A stretch of DNA of 64,000 nt from Argopecten irradians. Lineage: Eukaryota; Mollusca; Bivalvia; Pectinida; Pectinidae. Below are positions 57,531 to 64,000 of the stretch, in pieces (positions within the stretch are counted from its first letter, which is position 1; each line of letters begins with the position of its first letter). The notes beneath the pieces are model-generated. The model made no database searches. It had not been told where the DNA came from and was given only the letters and a program-made list of their open reading frames with translations. The stretch covers positions 35,544,909 to 35,608,908 of the forward strand of contig NC_091147.1 of assembly GCF_041381155.1 (NCBI RefSeq), given 5' to 3'. The position numbers and the translations under genes were made by a program.

Positions 57531-60500
57531 CTGATGAAAGAATAAAGCACAATTGTAAATATCCAAATAATTATCCAACAGTTACGGAAAGATAAAAGAA
57601 AATCTTCAAAGAAATCATACGGCAAACCATATCATTTGAACTCAATGAAATATGTTGGAGTTGAACACTTGTTACCTCAGTATGTTGTGGTATTCATCAT
57701 TTTCGGTTGTCTAGTTAATAATAAAGCTGTAGGATACATCCATTCCATATTTCATTTACTAAATATTCACGTCATTTTTGCTGTTAGGGTAAATATTAAT
57801 AAAAATATTCCGCCATATAGAGTTTTTAATGTAATTTAAAGGTTCACTTACCAGCCAGGTAAAAAACATATTTAAACTCATTCTCCTCTTGTACCAACAG
57901 ACCTGAAATTGAATAGGTTGACTATGAAGTATATTCATCACAATTCCACTTTAGAACGTTTTTATTAATCCCATCCGCACGTAGACGTGAGGACAAGTTT
58001 TAAAAATGTACTTGTAGCTACAAACTCGAGTATTAATACTTAAATAGTTTTCTATACTAGTGTGCTTTTCTCTGGACTATAATAATAATATAGACTCTTT
58101 CATATATGGATATGAAGGATAGGGATACTCTACCCGAGGGTCACAAAATGTAGTAAAACCCTCGGCAAGTCTCGGGTTGCAATATTTTGTGATCCCGAGG
58201 GTAGAACATCCCTAACCTTCATATCCACTTAAGAGTATTTTTCTTTCATACCTTGACGTTTTATTGCAATTTTACAACTATAAAATCCCGACATTTTGAA
58301 ATAAATTCGAAAAAATCCAAGACTGGAAGTCAATTTTCTATACATGAATAATTACGTGATATTTTCAACACAAATTCCGTTGTTTGCATCTTTTATAGTA
58401 AAACCAGTCATATTTGTGAAAATAATGTTAAAATTTTACAGAGGAAATAGGGATTTTGTTGACGCTGTGACGTCGAGAGGCTTTATTGCATGGGTAGCCA
58501 TGCAATACAGCCTCAGGCGGCATGAGTGTATTGCCCTAGACCAGCCAGTATTACACTAGTAGGTATGAAAGAAATATGCATATGGCATCTTAAAAGTTTA
58601 AATATCACCTTATATTTGCGAGTTACTATGTTATAACGATTAAAATACAGAAATCAGATATAAATCATCTAAATATCAAAGACGTATGTTAAAACAAGTT
58701 TCCTTTCGAATGCGCCCTTCTTTCGAACCTTAATGCGAGGTCAAACAAACATACCTGCTGCGGGTCCGCCCATTAGCGATCCAAGGGCGATCATGAATGA
58801 CAGGTAACCGTTGCCCATGGCAATGTACTCTGGACCTACAAGTTCACGTGCTGCTTGTGACAGAAAAGTTGTCCAATAACCACTGTAGAATCCGAACAGT
58901 AGAGTATAGCCTATCTGTCCAGCGAAGTCTTCAAACAATAGCGGACAAATCCCAGTCACTACCACACCTAGTCCCACAGAACACAACAATGACGTCATAT
59001 CGTCCAGAGTACTGTTGTTGCCCATGAATGCAAATATCATACGCGACGTAAAGCTGGACATACCAACGCACGCGATGAGGAAACTTGAGAGTCCGAAGTC
59101 AGTACCCTGCTCCAGTGAGTAAGACGGCAGGTACATATAAATTATTGTGGACCCAAAGCTCCAGAATAAGTTAGCGATGCACAAACCCAGGAATATAACG
59201 TTCCGTAGCGGAACACACGAAAGTAGGGGCATTAAATGCATTTCTTTTGCGTTCTTGGCGGGCTTCATCAGCGCACCGCACACACAAATGTTTAGAGCAC
59301 ACCCTGCTAACATCCAAAGGGTGCCCCTCCATGCCATGTACTCGAGCATGTTACGTATGACAATTGGGAATGTGATCATCCCAGCACCAACCCCTCCTAG
59401 CACTACACTCAGGGCCTCAAACCGACCCTCATAAAAATGCTGCTCCACGATCATGATAGAAGGGGTACAAGCCAGGCCGAAGCCGATTCCTGAAACAAAA
59501 GATAATTAGTGGGGAAAATCTTGAATTACAGAAACGCGACGTCTCAAACAGAGACAAAAATGAGACAAGTGGGCAAAGTGAATTTGTGCACAAGGCAAAA
59601 TAAATCTTCTTAAAGTGTTAAGATTAGACATAGAAAGAAATTAACAAGTAAAAGAAATCTTGGGATCTTTAACTACGCAAATAGAAGACAAATTAAGATC
59701 AGATACAGTTAATTTCTACATTCAGTTACTGATTAATTTTCTTATTTTTATTTGTAACACATACCAATTGAAGTGATTCAATTCAAAGTTTCTAAATCAA
59801 ATTAAAGACTTTCAGTCCACATCTCTTAACACGGTAAAGCAGTTCAACGAAGGATTTAATACAATGCACCTAAAGCAGTGTGGAAAATTTCACTAAAGCA
59901 GTGGATAGGATGTCATTGTAGAAAGTATTAATTTAATGGCGATATGAATGACCTGAGTATGTTGCTATCACTATGAAGACAAACAACACTAGATCAACAA
60001 TTTCTAGTATCTGTATATGAACGGAGTGGTCAGTGTTATTAAAGGATGAGCCCGAGGATTGGTGGTGTGAAATGTTTACCTGTGAGTACTCCATAGGTCA
60101 AGTACACCTGATAAAGGTCAGTGACCACCATTCCCAGAGCGAGGCCGGTTGCTGATAATACTCCGCCAAGCATCACACTGATACGGCAGCCAAACGACCT
60201 TCATAAAAGCCATCGCATCACTACGCTACAAACAAAATAGTACTTCATAAAACATCGCTTCACACTACACTACAACAAAATAGTACTTCATAAAACATCG
60301 CATCACTACACCTACAACAAAATAGTATTCATACTTCAACAACCATTCGCTTAACCTACAACAAAATAGTATTTCATAAAACATCGCTTCACATACTACA
60401 ACTACAACAAATATACTCAAATCAAAAACATCGCTACACCTCACACACCTACAAAATAGTATTCATAAAACATCGCTCACTACACCTACAACAAAATAGT

Positions 60501-61818
60501 ACTTTCATAAAACATCGCTTCACTACACCTACAACAAAATAGTACTTCATTAAACATCGCATCACTACACCTACAACAAAATAGTACTTCATAAAACATC
60601 GCTTCACTACACCTACAACAAAATAGTATTTCATAAAACATCGCTTCACTATACCTACAACAAAATAGTATTCAGAATACATCGCATCACTACGCCTACA
60701 ACAAAATAGTACTTTATAAAACATCGCATCACTACGCCTACAACAAAATAGTACTTTATAAAACATCGCATCACTACGCCAACAACAAAATAGTACTTCA
60801 TAAATACGCCTACTCAAAATACAACGCATTACAATGCCTTCTACAAAATAGTACTTCATAAAATATCGCATCACTAAGCCTAAAACAAAATAGAACTTCA
60901 CAAAACATCGCTTCATAATGACGATTTTCATTCAACGAACGTCAGCAAGTAACTTAATTGTTCTGTGGACGTTTGAATTAACTTATTTGGGATGGTGTCG
61001 ATCTAATATTTCAACTATTCAATGAACGCCAGTAATAAACTTAATTGCAATTATGGTGATTTACCATTCCATGAACGCCAGCAAGAAACTTACTTGTGTT
61101 GGAAGCGATCTACTATTCTATGAACGCTAGAAATAAACTTACATGGGAAAATGACAGTGTACCATTCTATCAACGCCAAAATTAAAATATTTGGGGTGAT
61201 AGCGATCCACCATTCAATGAACGGCAGAAATATTCTTACTTAGGATAAATCCAAGAAAAAGCCTATATGCATTTGCAATGAAAGCGATCTATCATTCTGT
61301 GAACGCCAGAAATACACTTGGGATGAAAGCTATCTAGCATTCAATAAACATTACCTGGATGATGACAATCTACTATTCAATGAACGCCAGAAAGAAACGA
61401 ATTTACGAATTAAACTTACATGGGATGAAAAACGATCAAGCATTCAATGAATGCCAAATATTAACGGACATTTGTACGTAATGAAACAATTGTAAATCCA
61501 AAAAAAGGCCGATTAATCGTTCTGCCGATGCAAAATAATTAACCAAAAGGGCGATCACACCTTCTTTACATGTGAACTCCAGAAATGTTACTTACTTGTC
61601 AGGGCAGTGACATATAAGAGAATAGAGCCTGCCCATGACGTGTCGAAGTGGTCGTGCTCAAAGACTTGTTGGAAAACGTGGTGAAATATTCCGAGACTGT
61701 ATGTAATTCCACATATAATAAACTGGACAAAGAAGGCAGCTACAACAACTACCCACTTTCGGGCTCCTTCCTCCTCCCGGTGCATCTTGGCTTTATTATC
61801 CCAGGCTACAGTGATCAT
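57343..61818 (-). CDS. SLC16-like monocarboxylate transporter, at least five coding exons
   Basis: Multi-pass plasma-membrane transporter of the major facilitator superfamily, monocarboxylate transporter (SLC16) type. Minus-strand exons: 61818-61596, 60198-60080, 59489-58755, 57902-57852 and 57530-57343. Exons 2 to 5 join perfectly in phase 1. The protein runs from MITVAWDNKAKMHREEEGAR and TM1 (WVVVVAAFFVQFIICGITY) through RSFGCRISVMLGGVLSATGL, the loop motif EQHFYEGRFEALSVVLGGVG (the SLC16 signature region after TM4), a short central loop, TM7-TM11, then a last helix and a cytoplasmic tail ending EKAVFV. Exons 1 and 2 do not join cleanly: phases differ, there is no good acceptor, and about ten residues between TALTS and RFGCR are missing, where a satellite begins. 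With them the protein would be about 448 residues, slightly short for the family. Substrate cannot be told. Confidence 0.88.
57852..57902 (-). CDS. Transporter exon 4 (51 bp)
   Basis: Encodes LLVQEENEFKYVFYLAG between TM11 and TM12. The exon is flanked by CAATTTCAG and GTAAGT, phase 1 at both sides, so skipping it would keep the frame. Confidence 0.85.
58091..58575. mobile_element. Foldback-bearing element, copy 2
   Basis: In the transporter intron between exons 3 and 4. It is homologous to 11962-12448, with the same palindromic left part (GGATAGGGATACTCTACCC) and right end GTATTACACTAGTAG. Confidence 0.8.
58755..59489 (-). CDS. Transporter exon 3 (main membrane exon)
   Basis: 735 bp encoding GIGFGLACTPSIMIVEQHFY through TM5-TM6, the loop KPAKNAKEMHLMPLLSC, TM7-TM10, and ALGSLMGGPAAG. 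Acceptor TTTTGTTTCAG, donor GCAG|GTATGT. Confidence 0.95.
60080..60198 (-). CDS. Transporter exon 2, 5' boundary uncertain
   Basis: Encodes SFGCRISVMLGGVLSATGLA and LGMVVTDLYQVYLTYGVLTG (TM3-TM4). Donor ACAG|GTAAAC. The upstream edge meets the 42-bp satellite: in frame there is a stop codon just beyond, and the only AG (at 60199-60200) gives a phase that does not fit exon 1. Confidence 0.8.
60199..60920. repeat. 42-bp minisatellite next to transporter exon 2
   Basis: The plus-strand consensus is ACTTCATAAAACATCGCTTC then ACTACACCTACAACAAAATAGT, about 17 copies, with indels in the 60330-60470 part. On the minus strand each unit contains TTTTGTTGTAGGTG, which looks like a splice acceptor. The 160-codon minus-strand frame across it is a period artefact. 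Confidence 0.93.
60935..61480. repeat. Degenerate repeat in transporter intron 1 carrying splice-donor-like copies
   Basis: Diverged units of about 50-60 bp with core CATTCAATGAACGCCAGAAA, then TAAACTTACATGGGATG, then GCGATCTAC. The core matches the sequence around the exon 1 donor, TGAACTCCAGAAATGTTACT followed by TACTTGTCAGG. Confidence 0.8.
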
Positions 61819-61825
61819 CTAGGAC
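61596..61825 (-). CDS. Transporter exon 1 (start codon and TM1)
   Basis: The start codon is at 61818, seven bases after a candidate acceptor (TATTTTACAG), so an upstream untranslated exon is likely. It encodes residues 1-74 and ends YVTALTS in phase 1 with donor ACAA|GTAAGT. The positive MHREEEGARKW before TM1 is usual for the family. Confidence 0.88.
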
Positions 61826-62348
61826 CTGTAAAATATAAAGTATATATCGGTTGATATTATCTCTTTTTCCGGTTAATATCACATCATATTCACCAACGCA
61901 AAAGTCCATAATTGTATATTATTTAACAATACTAGTAGGCGACACCTAAAAGATGTCACAGATGAAATACAATAAAGCAGGAAAGATAAATCTTGAATTC
62001 AACCCTATAAGATAATCCTCATTCATCATTTTGTGGCAGCAAATTAGCTTATCTGTGCCAGTATTAACTACAAGAATTAGACAAGAAATATACCATGGAT
62101 GCAATATAAGTACAAAGGGTGAGAACTCCATAGCAGATACGTTTTCTTAATTTGCTTAAAGAGTATGTATACGAGACTTTTTCTCCTGCAGCTAGCTATG
62201 TCGGAATGCAATTACATGTACCACATTATGCTTTGCTGAATTTCAGCATTGTTTGTCCATCAGTTAAATAATTCCCAGACGAAACATTAACTTGCAAGTT
62301 CCAAGATGAAGAATATGTACAGTGGTCATGTATTCTAAGGTTAGCTGT
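61826..62348. other. 5' flank or leader intron of the transporter gene
   Basis: AT-rich. No recognised element. Confidence 0.45.
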
Positions 62349-62349
62349 A

Positions 62350-62380
62350 TTTTTTTTTTTTTTTTTGGGGGGGGGGGGGG
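62350..62380. repeat. T17-G14 homopolymer tract
   Basis: A run of 17 T is directly followed by 14 G. Its length may be unreliable in an assembly. Confidence 0.9.
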
Positions 62381-62489
62381 ATTCGGACTGTGTATTCTCT
62401 ACGACTCCTGACGTGTAACGGATCTCCCTTTGATCTCTAGTAAACATATCAGTGGCTTAATTATCAAGACTTAATGATCTTGGAACAGC

Positions 62490-62670
62490 AAACAGATAAG
62501 ACATATTTATGTTATAAAAGTGGTAGTTTCTGGTCCTGCTTAGCGTTCTGCCGTTCAGTCTAAAGGGAGTGGGACGACTGGTTTGTCCAATGTCAGTATA
62601 ATAATTAATCAACCGGCAAACCGGATGCCCAACTACTCTGAACGAAGAAACGCTAAGCAGGAGCAAAAAC
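62490..62670. repeat. Dispersed repeat with CCTGCTTAGCGTT inverted ends
   Basis: GGTCCTGCTTAGCGTTCTGC and, about 110 bp later, GAAACGCTAAGCAGGAGC are inverted. The middle has CTAAAGGGAGTGGGACGACT and CCAATGTCAGTATAAT, a phrase I associate with a common molluscan repeat. Confidence 0.6.
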
Positions 62671-63485
62671 GTTTATAATATGAAATTACATGCGTTCCTT
62701 TTAAAAACGAGTATGGAATAATGTTTAAAATGCTGAAATAAGTAACAAGTAAAATTGCTACGAAGTAAGAATGAATGTGAGTTTTTAGGTGACAGTCTGT
62801 CTGTTTTTTATACGAGCTAGACGCTCAACATTTTAAAAGTTTTGAAAATATATCATCTTGCTACAAAGACGAAAAGATATAGAAATCGATCAAAGTTTCT
62901 ACATACAATCTTTTAATTTTTTTTTTTTTTTTTTACAAAATTTTATTATAATATTCATTTGTAAACAATGCAAATATGTTAATGAAATAATCATTACATT
63001 AATAAATATTTCAATCATGTATGGCAACATGAGACAATTTGCAGAATTTTGTTACTTCAAATATTTAGGGCAAAATAGACAAATATCAATAAATAAATCG
63101 TCGGACACCTTGACCACTTGTGTCATCATAAATAAATAACACAGTTTTGTCCCTATGGTTTCTGGCAATGTTGAATTATCAGTTCCATCCTAATTTACAT
63201 AACTATCATCGCCATCGTATGGAGTATCGAGTAGCATACCACTGCCAATAGTCAATGAATTATTGTAATAAATAGGACTTGCAATGGTTGAAAGGACTTT
63301 AAACGCCGACATATTGTACGATTTATATAGGTTATTAACTGCAGGGAGACCCCTGGATCGTAAGAAGATTACAACATCCGCACGCAACGTAATCTCAGGG
63401 AGATTTGCAGTGTGACAATATTTCTTTTACACTTGTACAGCAGGATATAATTCAGCTGATACAAATAACCTAGCAATAATCATAC
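62671..63485. other. Intergenic, no gene seen
   Basis: AT-rich with a T-run at 62918-62933. No supported gene. Confidence 0.5.
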
Positions 63486-63846
63486 AGCGCGTTCCAATCA
63501 CGGACGTTCGTACCGTTGCATTCGCAGTATCTGTAATGGCCGAACCGGTAGATCCAAGATGGCGGACCCGATGTATTACATTTGTCATCGGAATTTTATT
63601 TTTGTTAAAAAGATGACGCAAAATATTCATATTCATTTAATTGATTTTTTATGTATTTCAATCCATTGCGAAACCTTTTAGGTGCTGTTTTTACTTCCTT
63701 AACGCTGCTAAGATAGCAAATAAATAGTTTTTGAAATCGAAGCGAATCTTTCACATTGGTGCCGCCATATTGGAAAATTCCAAACGCGTTACGTTAGGTG
63801 GTTATTAATTCAGTACAACTGGTACGAACTGTAAAGGGAACGTACG
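63486..63846. mobile_element. MITE with CGTGCGTNCC ends, copy 2
   Basis: Homologous to 52587-52924. Left GCGCGTTCCAATCACGGACG, right ACTGTAAAGGGAACGTACG. The interior contains CAAGATGGCGGACCC and GGTGCCGCCATATTGG. Confidence 0.72.
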
Positions 63847-64000
63847 GATATTCTATCATCAAATAGCTAGACAGACCTTGAACTCCCTTACAAGGTCCGG
63901 GCAGCCGATTAATATACGTATATTTTAGTGTAAAGTCCTTAATGAACCCTGCCAAAAAAATGCTGTAAGAGATTGTTCGATTAAAAATATGCATAAACTA
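63847..64000. other. Window end, nothing recognised
   Basis: Short AT-rich remainder. Confidence 0.5.

Noticed and set aside
60449-60931. 160-codon minus-strand frame with FMKYYFVVG repeats
   Set aside because: It is the 42-bp satellite in a multiple-of-three period.

Overview
The window is animal nuclear DNA, most likely from a bivalve mollusc. It is AT-rich, its genes have many introns, and it is crowded with minisatellites, short inverted-repeat transposons and tRNA-derived SINE remnants of the type common in bivalve genomes, including the recurrent GGGAGATAAT phrase. I cannot name the species. I saw no bacterial-style gene organisation, no rRNA and no functional tRNA.

Positions 1-3660 are a satellite of about seven 505-bp units. 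From there to about 19.8 kb I find no convincing protein gene, only transposon remnants and a series of minisatellites. One of these, a 30-bp repeat at 15.87-16.8 kb, carries an oestrogen-response-element-like palindrome in nearly every unit. From 19834 to 34241 on the plus strand lies a complete calpain-5/TRA-3-type protease gene of 12 coding exons. The joined reading frame gives 639 residues, with the Cys/His/Asn triad and a C-terminal C2 domain. From 35.4 to 36.4 kb is a 1.04-kb non-autonomous element with TTAA ends.

Between 39.6 and 49.6 kb, on the plus strand, are two genes for secreted, repetitive, low-complexity proteins that I cannot assign to a family. Both have the same plan: a short signal-peptide exon, one phase-1 intron, then one long exon. 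The first is Asn-rich, with seven nearly identical 18-residue repeats and an acidic C-terminal half. The second has eleven Met-His/Asp motifs of the form MHxxLMHxDGD and looks suited to binding metal ions. They are the most interesting protein content here. A role in extracellular or mineralised matrix, or in metal handling, is only a hypothesis.

From 61818 down to 57343 on the minus strand is an SLC16-like (monocarboxylate transporter) gene with at least five coding exons. About ten codons near the end of TM2 are not accounted for, exactly where a 42-bp satellite abuts exon 2. A possible alternative last exon lies at 54055-54122. The end of the window holds more transposon copies.

A recurring theme is tandem repeats seeded on gene boundaries. 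Copies of a splice donor are repeated in calpain intron 5 and in transporter intron 1, a splice acceptor is duplicated before calpain exon 4, and the stop-codon region of the Met-His gene is repeated three or four times.
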